In this document: positions 1-7,593 of the stretch, piece by piece
Layout: every line of letters starts with the position of its first letter
Position numbering within the stretch: position 1 is the stretch's first letter
The notes under the pieces: model-generated
What the model saw: only the letters and a program-made list of their open reading frames with translations
What the model was told of the DNA's origin: nothing
Databases searched by the model: none
Program-made: the position numbers and the translations under genes
Assembly (NCBI GenBank): GCA_943846755.1
Contig: OX044365.1
Span: 682,001-746,000 of the forward strand
DNA from: UBA8752 sp002336475
GTDB lineage: Bacteria; Bacteroidota; Bacteroidia; Flavobacteriales_D; Sanyastnellaceae
Length of the DNA stretch: 64,000 nucleotides
Direction: 5' to 3'

Positions 1-38
1 TTTACCAAGAGATTCAGGGCACCATTGCCCGTAAATCG

Positions 39-72
39 AAAGCCCCCGTTGCGACATTGCAACGAGGGCTTT
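39..72 (-). terminator. probable terminator downstream of tRNA-Arg
   Basis: A 14-base stem with one mismatch closes a six-base loop (left arm 39-52, right arm 59-72). Read on the minus strand, the hairpin follows the tRNA gene and ends in a short T run, as expected for intrinsic termination of the tRNA transcript. Confidence 0.6.
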
Positions 73-82
73 CTGTAAGCTG

Positions 83-159
83 TGGCGACCATGGAAGGAT
101 TCGAACCCTCAACCTCCTCATCCGTAGTGAGGTGCTCTATCCAGTTGAGCTACATAGTC
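83..159 (-). tRNA. tRNA-Arg (anticodon ACG)
   Basis: Read on the minus strand the sequence folds as a tRNA. The 7-bp acceptor stem (GACTATG with CATGGTC) has one G-U pair. The anticodon stem CCTCA/TGAGG encloses loop CTACGGA, so the anticodon is ACG, and the T loop is the canonical GGTTCGAATCC. The discriminator base is G and a CCA end is encoded at 85-83. The ACG anticodon (A34, normally edited to inosine) reads CGN arginine codons. Confidence 0.93.
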
Positions 160-266
160 GTTTTCCCTTACGGGAGGGCAAATGTAGTCAGAAATTCGAC
201 CCTAACAACCCTCGAGGGCATCTCTGAATTTCCATGGACTATTTTCGTAATTACTCCATGGACCAC

Positions 267-3200
267 ATGATTCGATTCTGCTTTATCTGGCTGCTCCTGA
301 ATGTTTTCGGGCTGAGCGCCTCAGCTGGTGTCAATTATTCTGAATTGCGGGCGATCATCAATTCAGAGGAGGCGACACTAACGCAACGGTTGGAAGCCCT
401 CGAGCAATATTCCAACGAAATCCCATCCGGTGGGGCCGAGGAATTCACCCTGCTCACGGAGCAGTTCTGGTCCTTGGAATTGTCACCTGATCAATGGGCA
501 AACTTGGCGTACCTCAAGGCCAAAGGGTTGATCGCATCTCGCAAGCCTTCGTCGGCTTTGGCGCTGATTGACTCCGTCCTGCGCAGCGAGGAAAGCCGCA
601 ACTTTTCCGATGCTTCCATGCACCGGTTGTATTACCAGCGCGGTCGCTCTCAGAACCGCATATTGGATGCCGAAAACGGCTGGACCAAATCGATGGCTGA
701 CTTTGAGCAATCCTTGGAATTCGCGGAGTCCATGGGTGACATCAATGCTCAAGTGGTCGTGCACGATGCTTTGGGTTTGGTGCACAATCACTTCAATGAC
801 AAGCAAACCGCCGCCGATCACTATTATTTCATCCTGAAATACAGCGATGATGAAGGACAGCGTGCCCAAGCCCGGTACAACATCGCGTTGCAATACACCA
901 ACAACAGATTGACGCGCGATACTGCGCTGGCCTATATGCTGGAGGCGCGGACCATGTGGGAGCAGGCATCAAACCAAGAAAAGGTGGGCGCTTCTACCGT
1001 GAGCATCGCCAACGCCTACAGGAATGACGGACGATACGCAGAAGCCATTCAGGAATACAACACTGCGCTGGGCAAGGGACTCAAGACCGCCCAACGCGTT
1101 ACCTGCTATGAATACCTCGGATACATCGCCACAGAGCAAGGCAGACTCGACGATGCCACCGCCTACTTCAAACAGGCCCTCAAGTTTGATGCAGACCAAA
1201 AAAACAAACGGAAGGTCTACATCTCCACAAAATTGGGAATGAACTACCTCAAGCAGGGAAAAACCAGCGCGGGCTTGGCGCTCTGTGACTCCATGCTCTC
1301 ATTGGTATTGAACGACGACAACTTCAGTAATTATGCGAGGGCCACGAGATTGACGGACTGTTACGACTGTTTGCACCATGCGCATTTCAACCTTGAGATG
1401 TACCGCGACGCTCAAGTGTTTCGAGACCGGAGAGACAGCGCAGAAAATGCTTACAAAATGGTGACCGAGGACAAGGCTGCCCAGCTCAACTTGGAGCTGT
1501 TTGAATACGAGGAACTCAGAGAGGAGGAGAAGCGACGGGTCATGAACAAGCAGAAGGATGACCAACGAACGCTGCTTGTGGTGATCGTGTTGTTGCTCAT
1601 CATATTCGCCATATTCATCACCTCGCGTTACCGCTTTACACGGAAGCAAAGCCAGCTGATCTCCACACAACGACAGCAGCTGCAAGACCGACAGAAAGAA
1701 CTCATTAGGGCCAATGCGGAACTGGAAATCGCCTTGAATCACAAAGCGGTCTTTTTGTCGAACATGTCCCACGAAATTCGAACGCCGCTCAATGCGATCG
1801 TCGGCATGTCGAACCTCGCGTCGAAAGAGAACATGGCCGATGTCGCCAAGAAATACCTGCGGAACATCGTCACGGCATCCTCCAATTTGATTGACATCGT
1901 CAATGACATTTTGGACTTCTCCAAGCTCGAAGCTGGAAAGCTAGAAATCGCGCAAGAGCCCTTCTCTGTCGCGGATGCGCTAGAAGTGGCTGAAAATGTG
2001 ATGCGGATTCCCGCAGAACAAAAGGGACTTCATTTTGAGGTCCAAGCCTCAGATTCCCTGCCCAGCCATTTGTTGGGAGATGCCAGCCGCCTCAATCAGG
2101 TGTTGATCAACCTCGTCGGAAACGCCATCAAGTTCACCCTTGACGGTGGTGTCACGATGAGCGCAGAAGTAGGCCCCTTGCCCCCTCTTCCGAAGTGGTG
2201 TCCTGCTCCGAGCGTGTCGCATCAGGAATGGTTCGTAGTCAGGGTCACCGACACGGGAATCGGAATCCCTAAAGACAAACTCGAAAAAATCTTTGAAAGC
2301 TTCAACCAAGGCGATCAATTGAAGACCCGAAAATTTGGGGGAACAGGATTGGGATTGAGCATCTCCAAACAAATCGTAGAGCTCCAAGGCGGAATCATTT
2401 GGGTCGAAAGTGTAGACGGAGAAGGGTCCACATTTGCCTTTGCCCTTCCCGCCCTGGCTTCAGCCGTTGCTGATAGCGTGGAAGAAGAGGTCATCGAAGA
2501 AGTCGAGATCGGCGCCCTGCGCATCCTCATTGCCGAAGACAACCCCTTCAACGTCATCGTGACCGAGGACACCCTGCGCAGCGAGCTCAAAGACGTTGAA
2601 ATCGGAAAGGCTGAGAACGGCCGCATCGCCTTTGAAAAGGTCAGGGATGAGGAATGGGACCTGGTGCTGATGGACATTCACATGCCCGAAATGAGTGGAT
2701 TGGAAGCCACCACTGCCATTCGCAAGCTCTCTAACTCAAAATCGGAGACTTTGATTGTGGCCATGACGGCCAGTGTTTTGCGCGAAGAGACGGACAGCTA
2801 TATCCGGCACGGCATGAATGGATTTGTGCCCAAGCCTTTCCAGGTCGCACAGCTGCTCAGTGAAATTCGACGGCTGAAAAATGACAAGCAGAAGGTCCAG
2901 AAAAGCGCCCCCACCTTCCCTGCGCTGCGCATTCTGATCGCAGAGGACAATCCGTTCAACGTCATTGTTGCTGAAGACACCCTGCGCTCTGAATTGCCCG
3001 ACGTCACCATCGGCAAAGCTGTCAATGGACGGGAAGCCTTTGAAGCGGTTCGCGATGGTGATTGGGACTTGGTCCTCATGGACATCGCCATGCCTGAAAT
3101 GACGGGACTCGAGGCCACCTCAGCCATTCGCAAGCTGCCCCAAGCAGACAAGGCCAGCACGACCATCATCGCAATGACTGCCAGCGTCCTGAAGGAGGAA

Positions 3201-3305
3201 ACCGACCACTATATCCAAAAAGGAATGGACGGGTTCGTCCCCAAACCATTTAAGGTGGAGCAACTTCTTGGAGAAATTCAGCGGGCACACATATCCCGCT
3301 CCTGA
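267..3305 (+). CDS. TPR-containing hybrid sensor histidine kinase with two receiver domains
   Basis: Membrane-bound hybrid kinase of about 1012 residues. The start at 267 puts the signal peptide (MIRFCFIWLLLNVFG) at the N-terminus; an in-frame ATG at 234 is the alternative. A periplasmic region of roughly 400 residues looks like TPR helices (repeated A-x-x-x-Y and N-x-A-x-x-Y patterns). One membrane helix lies near residues 435-455, followed by a coiled coil. The HisKA motif S-H-E-I-R-T-P-L has its phospho-acceptor at His502. The ATPase domain has N-x-x-G-N-A-I-K-F and two glycine-rich boxes. Two receiver domains follow, with acceptors Asp803 and Asp939 in V-L-M-D-I-x-M-P. It contains no Hpt domain, and a separate Hpt protein and receiver are encoded just downstream in the opposite direction. 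This supports a phosphorelay, but the partnership is inferred. The input signal is unknown. Confidence 0.93.
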   Translation: MIRFCFIWLLLNVFGLSASAGVNYSELRAIINSEEATLTQRLEALEQYSNEIPSGGAEEFTLLTEQFWSLELSPDQWANLAYLKAKGLIASRKPSSALALIDSVLRSEESRNFSDASMHRLYYQRGRSQNRILDAENGWTKSMADFEQSLEFAESMGDINAQVVVHDALGLVHNHFNDKQTAADHYYFILKYSDDEGQRAQARYNIALQYTNNRLTRDTALAYMLEARTMWEQASNQEKVGASTVSIANAYRNDGRYAEAIQEYNTALGKGLKTAQRVTCYEYLGYIATEQGRLDDATAYFKQALKFDADQKNKRKVYISTKLGMNYLKQGKTSAGLALCDSMLSLVLNDDNFSNYARATRLTDCYDCLHHAHFNLEMYRDAQVFRDRRDSAENAYKMVTEDKAAQLNLELFEYEELREEEKRRVMNKQKDDQRTLLVVIVLLLIIFAIFITSRYRFTRKQSQLISTQRQQLQDRQKELIRANAELEIALNHKAVFLSNMSHEIRTPLNAIVGMSNLASKENMADVAKKYLRNIVTASSNLIDIVNDILDFSKLEAGKLEIAQEPFSVADALEVAENVMRIPAEQKGLHFEVQASDSLPSHLLGDASRLNQVLINLVGNAIKFTLDGGVTMSAEVGPLPPLPKWCPAPSVSHQEWFVVRVTDTGIGIPKDKLEKIFESFNQGDQLKTRKFGGTGLGLSISKQIVELQGGIIWVESVDGEGSTFAFALPALASAVADSVEEEVIEEVEIGALRILIAEDNPFNVIVTEDTLRSELKDVEIGKAENGRIAFEKVRDEEWDLVLMDIHMPEMSGLEATTAIRKLSNSKSETLIVAMTASVLREETDSYIRHGMNGFVPKPFQVAQLLSEIRRLKNDKQKVQKSAPTFPALRILIAEDNPFNVIVAEDTLRSELPDVTIGKAVNGREAFEAVRDGDWDLVLMDIAMPEMTGLEATSAIRKLPQADKASTTIIAMTASVLKEETDHYIQKGMDGFVPKPFKVEQLLGEIQRAHISRS

Positions 3306-3347
3306 GAGTTTTTCCCAGCAGCGAACCTCTCTGTTCTCTAGGCGGGC

Positions 3348-3836
3348 TTAACGCCCTGCGAAGTACAAAGCCACTCCAGCGATCGTCGCCATCCAACCGA
3401 TGGCCATGATCCAGCTGATGCGTTGGCTGCGGCGCTCATTGAGCTTGAGCACTTGGATGTCATACACCTTGTCCAGTGACGTTTTTACCAATGCAAAGGC
3501 CGCGTTGGACTTCACGATGTAATCGTCAGCGCCATTCTTGAGGCTCTCGACAGCCACTTCGAGGCTGTCCTGCCCGCTAAAAAAGATGACATGCGTGCTG
3601 GGGCTGCGTTCTTTGATGGCTTCCAGCACTTCTAGGCCGTTCAATTCTCCGCCTCCGCTCAAATCGAAATCCAATACAACGGCCCGCTCGTCGAAGCGAT
3701 CGAGGCTCTCCAAGAAACTCTCGCCATCGTGGTACTTGTCCACATGGCTGTATCCGTTCCGGATCAGGAAATCCCTCAATACCTCTGTGTTGGGGATATC
3801 GTCGTCCACCAAGGCAACTTTCAAATGCTTGCTCAT
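3348..3836 (-). CDS. receiver-domain response regulator with C-terminal membrane anchor
   Basis: 162 residues. A single CheY-like receiver occupies about residues 5-122: acidic pair Asp11/Asp12, phospho-acceptor Asp56 (V-V-L-D-F-D-L), conserved Ser (F-F-S-G) and Lys (Y-I-V-K-S). No DNA-binding domain follows; instead the protein ends in one hydrophobic helix (about residues 141-160, I-M-A-I-G-W-M-A-T-I-A-G-V-A-L-Y-F), so it is likely tail-anchored in the inner membrane. Its ATG overlaps the stop of the upstream Hpt gene (ATGA). A receiver with a C-terminal anchor and no output domain would fit a phosphate sink or a membrane scaffold in a relay with that Hpt protein; this role is inferred. Confidence 0.88.
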   Translation of the reverse strand: MSKHLKVALVDDDIPNTEVLRDFLIRNGYSHVDKYHDGESFLESLDRFDERAVVLDFDLSGGGELNGLEVLEAIKERSPSTHVIFFSGQDSLEVAVESLKNGADDYIVKSNAAFALVKTSLDKVYDIQVLKLNERRSQRISWIMAIGWMATIAGVALYFAGR

Positions 3837-4150
3837 TTCAGTAATTCTTGCAGGTTCTCAATCAAATCGGATAACTGTCGGCAGGTCTCGTCCAATTGGC
3901 TTTGGTCAATCTGACCTCCACTTTTGATTTCCTGCTCCTGTTGTGCCATGATGGCGTGGGTCTCACGTGCCCCAATGGTCTGGACCTGGCTCTTCAATTT
4001 GTGCAAAATGGCACGAATGGGTTCTTGTGGCTGGGTCACATCTGCACCTCTCAGGTTTCCCAATTCCGGCTCGAGCGTATCGAGGAACAGGCGGATGTAG
4101 TACTTCTTCTTCTCCGGATCTCCGGCAGACAAACGATCGATGATTTCCAT
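3833..4150 (-). CDS. Hpt (histidine phosphotransfer) domain protein
   Basis: A short helical protein of about 105 residues with the Hpt core A-I-L-H-K-L-K-S-Q-V-Q-T-I-G; the predicted phosphorylated residue is His50. The helix before it (F-L-D-T-L-E-P-E-L) fits the family. The start at 4150 (MEIIDRLSAG) leaves a 44-base gap to the upstream gene. An ATG at 4237 would add 29 residues and overlap that gene by 43 bases; those residues are unlike Hpt proteins except perhaps the last few. It overlaps the downstream receiver gene by four bases. The likely role is phosphate transfer between the hybrid kinase at 267-3305 and the receiver at 3348-3836. Confidence 0.82.
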   Translation of the reverse strand: MEIIDRLSAGDPEKKKYYIRLFLDTLEPELGNLRGADVTQPQEPIRAILHKLKSQVQTIGARETHAIMAQQEQEIKSGGQIDQSQLDETCRQLSDLIENLQELLK

Positions 4151-4194
4151 GGCGATGTTGGGGCAAGATACCCCATAGAACGGTGTTTTTGAAT

Positions 4195-5154
4195 TCAGAA
4201 ACTCGCGGCTGCGACCTGTGGTGGTGGGAAAAGCCATGTGAGCTGCAATCCGTGGTTGAACACGCGGAAATCTGAGGTCCCTAGGACGACCCCGTCGTAG
4301 CCTAACCGATAGCTCAACTCCAATCCAGCTCCCGCATCCATATATGCTTCCGCTCCTACTCGCAGGTAGCCCCCATAGCCAATCCCCCAGGTCAATTCCT
4401 GTTGCTGGGGTCCGGTCACCTGACCACCTATGGGCACAATCAAGTCGTAGGTATTTCCTGAAACTTCGATGTAGTGCTCCTTGATGCGGCTGGCCGTCAA
4501 GTTGCCCCCGACCTCAAAAATCCAACTCATGCTCTTGTCGATGGGGCTCGCACTGCGGTACCCCAGCGATATTGCTGTCCTCTCCTCAGCAGCGAAGATT
4601 CCGAATTCGCGCAAATCGGTAGACCCCTGCCCTTGGTCGGGCAATTCGCCGGTGTCCAGTTGCCAAGCACCCCGGGATTTTAAGCGCCATATGTCCACAT
4701 CAAGCACCAGTGAATTGGCCAGGTTAAACCGCTGCATGACCCTCAGTCCGAAACCAAACCCCACATCATACCGCTGGTCTATAGGGTAGGTTGCCACCGA
4801 CATGCCTCCGGCATTGGCTACCCCCAAAGACTGGGCGATCTGGTTGCGCACGGTATTGCCACTTCCGCCAGCCACACTGTTCCAATCCAACCTCTCGGGA
4901 ATGCTGATGATTTCCCTGAACACATCGTCCAGTTCGCTCAGTCCAGCTCCGTTATAGAACACACTCGATTTGCCCCCTGCCTTGCCCACATTGATGTTCA
5001 TTCCAAAGTGCAGCTTCTTTGGCCTTTCGAATTCTTCCAGCAAATCGCTGTCATCGTAGGGCTCATAATTGGAGACTTGCCCTTCTGCAAAAAATGGCAA
5101 ACACAACAGTGCACATCCGCACAAGGACCTCAATGGATGTTTATGAGACAACAT
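4195..5154 (-). CDS. predicted outer-membrane beta-barrel protein, unknown family
   Basis: About 319 residues. The start at 5154 places a basic N-terminus and hydrophobic segment (C-G-C-A-L-L-C-L-P-F-F-A-E-G) as a signal peptide; a GTG at 5169 is possible. The mature protein has alternating hydrophobic/polar stretches rich in Gly and aromatic residues (e.g. V-G-F-G-F-G-L-R-V-M, G-I-G-Y-G-G-Y-L-R-V-G), typical of outer-membrane beta strands, and ends in a Phe (A-A-A-S-F), as many barrel proteins do. No named family was recognised. It is first in a three-gene minus-strand group with the Hpt and receiver genes, which suggests a link between a surface protein and signalling, but co-transcription is not proven. 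Confidence 0.7.
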   Translation of the reverse strand: MLSHKHPLRSLCGCALLCLPFFAEGQVSNYEPYDDSDLLEEFERPKKLHFGMNINVGKAGGKSSVFYNGAGLSELDDVFREIISIPERLDWNSVAGGSGNTVRNQIAQSLGVANAGGMSVATYPIDQRYDVGFGFGLRVMQRFNLANSLVLDVDIWRLKSRGAWQLDTGELPDQGQGSTDLREFGIFAAEERTAISLGYRSASPIDKSMSWIFEVGGNLTASRIKEHYIEVSGNTYDLIVPIGGQVTGPQQQELTWGIGYGGYLRVGAEAYMDAGAGLELSYRLGYDGVVLGTSDFRVFNHGLQLTWLFPPPQVAAASF

Positions 5155-5208
5155 GCCGAAATTTAGCACCGTACGTTCATGGTGGACCCCATGTTGTACT
5201 TAGATCCC

Positions 5209-6537
5209 ATGACGCCATCCACATTGCAGTTTGTCATCGTCGACATCGAGACCACCGGAGGCCCTCCGAATGGGGCCAACATCACTGAGGTGGCCGCCAT
5301 CCTGCACGATGGAAACCGGGAAATCGACAGATGGGTGCATTTGATTCATCCAGAAGCCTCCATTCCTGCAGGAATTACGCGGCTCACGGGCATAGATGAC
5401 AGCATGGTGGCCGATGCCCCGACATTTACAGAACGCGCTCAGGACCTGTTCGAATTCTTGGCCGATGCGGTTTTTGTGGCGCACAATGTGGGGTTTGACT
5501 TGCGCTATCTACAAGCCGCCTTCAAGGCCAATGGTTTGCATTACAATCCACGCCGCTTGTGCACGGTTCGGATGTCGCGGAAGTGGATCAAAGGACCACA
5601 GCGTTACAGCCTTGGTGCCCTCTGTGCCTTTTTTGGCATCGAAAATGAAGCGCACCACAGGGCATGGGGCGATGCCGCAGCGACGGCCGTATTGTTTTCC
5701 AAACTCTGGTCGGACCACGCCGAGGATATCCTAGAGGAAATTGGACGGGGGGACGGCAAGTCTTGGTGGCCTCCCCATCTCCCTCCGGACGCATTGGCAG
5801 ACCTTCCGGCATCCCCAGGGGTGTATCGGTTCCTAGATGAATCGGGACACATCGCTTACATCGGGATGAGCAAAAACCTCTCTTCTCGCGTACGACAGCA
5901 CTTCAACAACGCGTCTAATCCTGCCCGAGCACAAGAATTGCGCAGGAAAGTTCACAAAATCACTTGGGAGGAGACCGGGTCTGAGTTGATGGCTTTAATC
6001 CTGGAGGACGTGCTCATCCGCCGCCACCATCCCCCACTGAATGCCGCCCAGAAAGTCGTCGGAAAGGGTTGGTCCATCGAACAGTTTATCTGCCGTGCAG
6101 GAACTGCAAGGTTGTCCTTGGTCAAAGGCCGAAAACCAACAGCAGTGCAACACTTTCGCTCCAAAAGTGAAGGTGAAGCGTGGCTTAGAGAAGTCGTAGA
6201 ATCATTCGATTTAAACCCGGCATGGTCGGGTCTTCCCGGGATGGCTTGGTCGGGGTCATGGGTGGACAATGCGGCCTCGCGGGCCTTACACAATGCACGA
6301 CATGCCGCTTGGAAATCAGCCCTGTCTTCGGCCCGTTCCAAGCAAACGGACAGCTCTTCTATTCTTTTGCCAGCCACACCTTCTGGAAAGACCCCTGAAA
6401 TTCTAATTGAATTGGGCCGGTTTCGGGCGTTTCGATTTAACCCGCAGGGCGGCCATGAAGAATGGCAATACGACGCCGGATCTGGGAGGATCGACGCCGC
6501 ATTGGAACGCTACTTTCTCGAAGAAGAAGTCGCGTAA
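5209..6537 (+). CDS. DnaQ-like 3'-5' exonuclease fused to GIY-YIG nuclease domain
   Basis: About 442 residues. The N-terminal DEDDh exonuclease has motif I V-D-I-E-T-T-G-G (Asp12/Glu14), motif II H-N-V-G-F-D-L-R-Y-L and motif III H-R-A-W-G-D-A, as in the proofreading subunit DnaQ. A UvrC-like GIY-YIG domain follows from about residue 195 (S-P-G-V-Y-R-F-L-D, then Y-I-G-M-S-K-N-L-S-S-R-V). The last 150 residues are unassigned. This fusion is common in Bacteroidota and resembles the Cho/UvrC incision module joined to an exonuclease, so repair of DNA lesions or ends is the likely role. The start at 5209 puts motif I about 11 residues in; an ATG at 5179 would lengthen the N-terminus by ten residues. 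It is divergent from the barrel gene with a 54-base gap. Confidence 0.9.
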   Translation: MTPSTLQFVIVDIETTGGPPNGANITEVAAILHDGNREIDRWVHLIHPEASIPAGITRLTGIDDSMVADAPTFTERAQDLFEFLADAVFVAHNVGFDLRYLQAAFKANGLHYNPRRLCTVRMSRKWIKGPQRYSLGALCAFFGIENEAHHRAWGDAAATAVLFSKLWSDHAEDILEEIGRGDGKSWWPPHLPPDALADLPASPGVYRFLDESGHIAYIGMSKNLSSRVRQHFNNASNPARAQELRRKVHKITWEETGSELMALILEDVLIRRHHPPLNAAQKVVGKGWSIEQFICRAGTARLSLVKGRKPTAVQHFRSKSEGEAWLREVVESFDLNPAWSGLPGMAWSGSWVDNAASRALHNARHAAWKSALSSARSKQTDSSSILLPATPSGKTPEILIELGRFRAFRFNPQGGHEEWQYDAGSGRIDAALERYFLEEEVA

Positions 6538-6699
6538 TCAGTTCAAGTGAATGGCGCCTCCAAGGGAGGTGCTGCCCTTTGCAGTGTGGCGCACATGGGC
6601 CAGAATGCGGGCAATGGCGTGCTCAGGAGCCGACCACTGATCGGCTTCAGGTGCAACAAAAAGGGCATTCGAAGGGGAATTCGGGGTAGTATGCTTCAT
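6538..6699 (-). CDS. possible small protein, 53 residues, unknown
   Basis: An open frame of 53 codons from ATG at 6699 (MKHTTPNSPSNALFV) to a TGA directly abutting the stop of the convergent nuclease gene. It has no signal peptide, membrane segment or Cys motif. The composition (H-A-I-A-R-I-L-A-H-V-R-H) suggests one amphipathic helix. A longer version starts at 6735. It could be a real small gene or the chance use of a 3' region. Confidence 0.3.
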   Translation of the reverse strand: MKHTTPNSPSNALFVAPEADQWSAPEHAIARILAHVRHTAKGSTSLGGAIHLN

Positions 6700-6747
6700 G
6701 CGCAGTTCAATGGTGGTCCAGAATGTCCTGGACATGCATGAAACGAA

Positions 6748-6781
6748 GAAGGCCGGGTGATATTGCCCGGCCTTCTTTTTT
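6748..6781 (+). terminator. intrinsic terminator
   Basis: A perfect 10-bp GC-rich stem (GAAGGCCGGG with CCCGGCCTTC) and 8-base loop are followed on the plus strand by six T. It would end the transcript of the DnaQ/GIY-YIG gene and may also help separate it from the convergent sigma-factor gene. Confidence 0.85.
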
Positions 6782-6798
6782 CTGTGTCTTGATGATGC

Positions 6799-7386
6799 TC
6801 AGTCCAGTGTCAGGGAGACGTCTTGCTCCGCCATCATCTTGCGCAAATTGATCAAGGCGTAGCGCATGCGCCCCAAAGCTGTATTGATGCTCACACCTGT
6901 AGAATCTGCAATGTCCTTGAAGCTCATCTCGCGGTACATGCGCATCTGCACCACTTCTCTCTGCTCCTCAGGAAGCTGGTCTACCAGGTTGCGCACATCT
7001 TCCACTATGCGTCCGGAAATGAGTTCGTCTTCGCGCGTTGGATTTCCGTCTTGCAGTCCACCCAGCAGATCGTATTCTTCCGTTCCACGGCTGAGCGGCA
7101 TCTTCTTTTGACGACGGAAATGGTCGATGCCTGCATTGTGCGCAATGCGCAGTACCCAAGGCAGAAACTTCCCCTCCTCGTTGTACTTGCCGCTTCTCAA
7201 GACGTCTACCACTTTAATGAAGACATCCTGAAAAAGGTCTGCAGCCACATCGTGGTCGCGGACAAGCAGGTATAACTTGGTGTAAACCTGGTCCCTGTGA
7301 CGGGCAAACAAGGTTTCGAAGGCGCGTTGATCGCCTTGTTGGAATTGCGCAATGAGAGCGCGGTCTGGATTGGGCTGTTGGGCCAT
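6799..7386 (-). CDS. ECF-type sigma-70 family RNA polymerase sigma factor
   Basis: 195 residues from the ATG at 7386 (MAQQPNPDRALIAQFQQGD). Region 2 is clear: F-E-T-L-F-A-R-H, then A-A-D-L-F-Q-D-V-F-I-K-V and W-V-L-R-I-A-H-N-A-G-I-D-H-F-R-R. Region 4 has the helix-turn-helix L-P-E-E-Q-R-E-V-V ... S-F-K-D-I-A-D-S-T-G-V-S-I-N-T-A. These are the only domains, as usual for ECF sigma factors. No FecR-like or other anti-sigma gene is adjacent, so its control and regulon cannot be read from context. It is divergent from uvrA across about 200 bases, a region likely to carry both promoters, although I could not place a -33/-7 pair with confidence. Confidence 0.93.
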   Translation of the reverse strand: MAQQPNPDRALIAQFQQGDQRAFETLFARHRDQVYTKLYLLVRDHDVAADLFQDVFIKVVDVLRSGKYNEEGKFLPWVLRIAHNAGIDHFRRQKKMPLSRGTEEYDLLGGLQDGNPTREDELISGRIVEDVRNLVDQLPEEQREVVQMRMYREMSFKDIADSTGVSINTALGRMRYALINLRKMMAEQDVSLTLD

Positions 7387-7593
7387 GACACTACATATTG
7401 TGCACATACCGTAGAACGGTAACCGGTCGGGAAGTACGTGCGGTGAGGGTAGTGTCTTATCGTATGGCTTTCTTCTTGACGCAGACGTGGCTGCTGTACA
7501 TCTCTAAGATACGGACATTTTATCCCGACAGCGAACCCATGGCACACAAAGCGTGTTAACGCCCTATCGGAAGAAGTAACCGAAATTCGCCCC

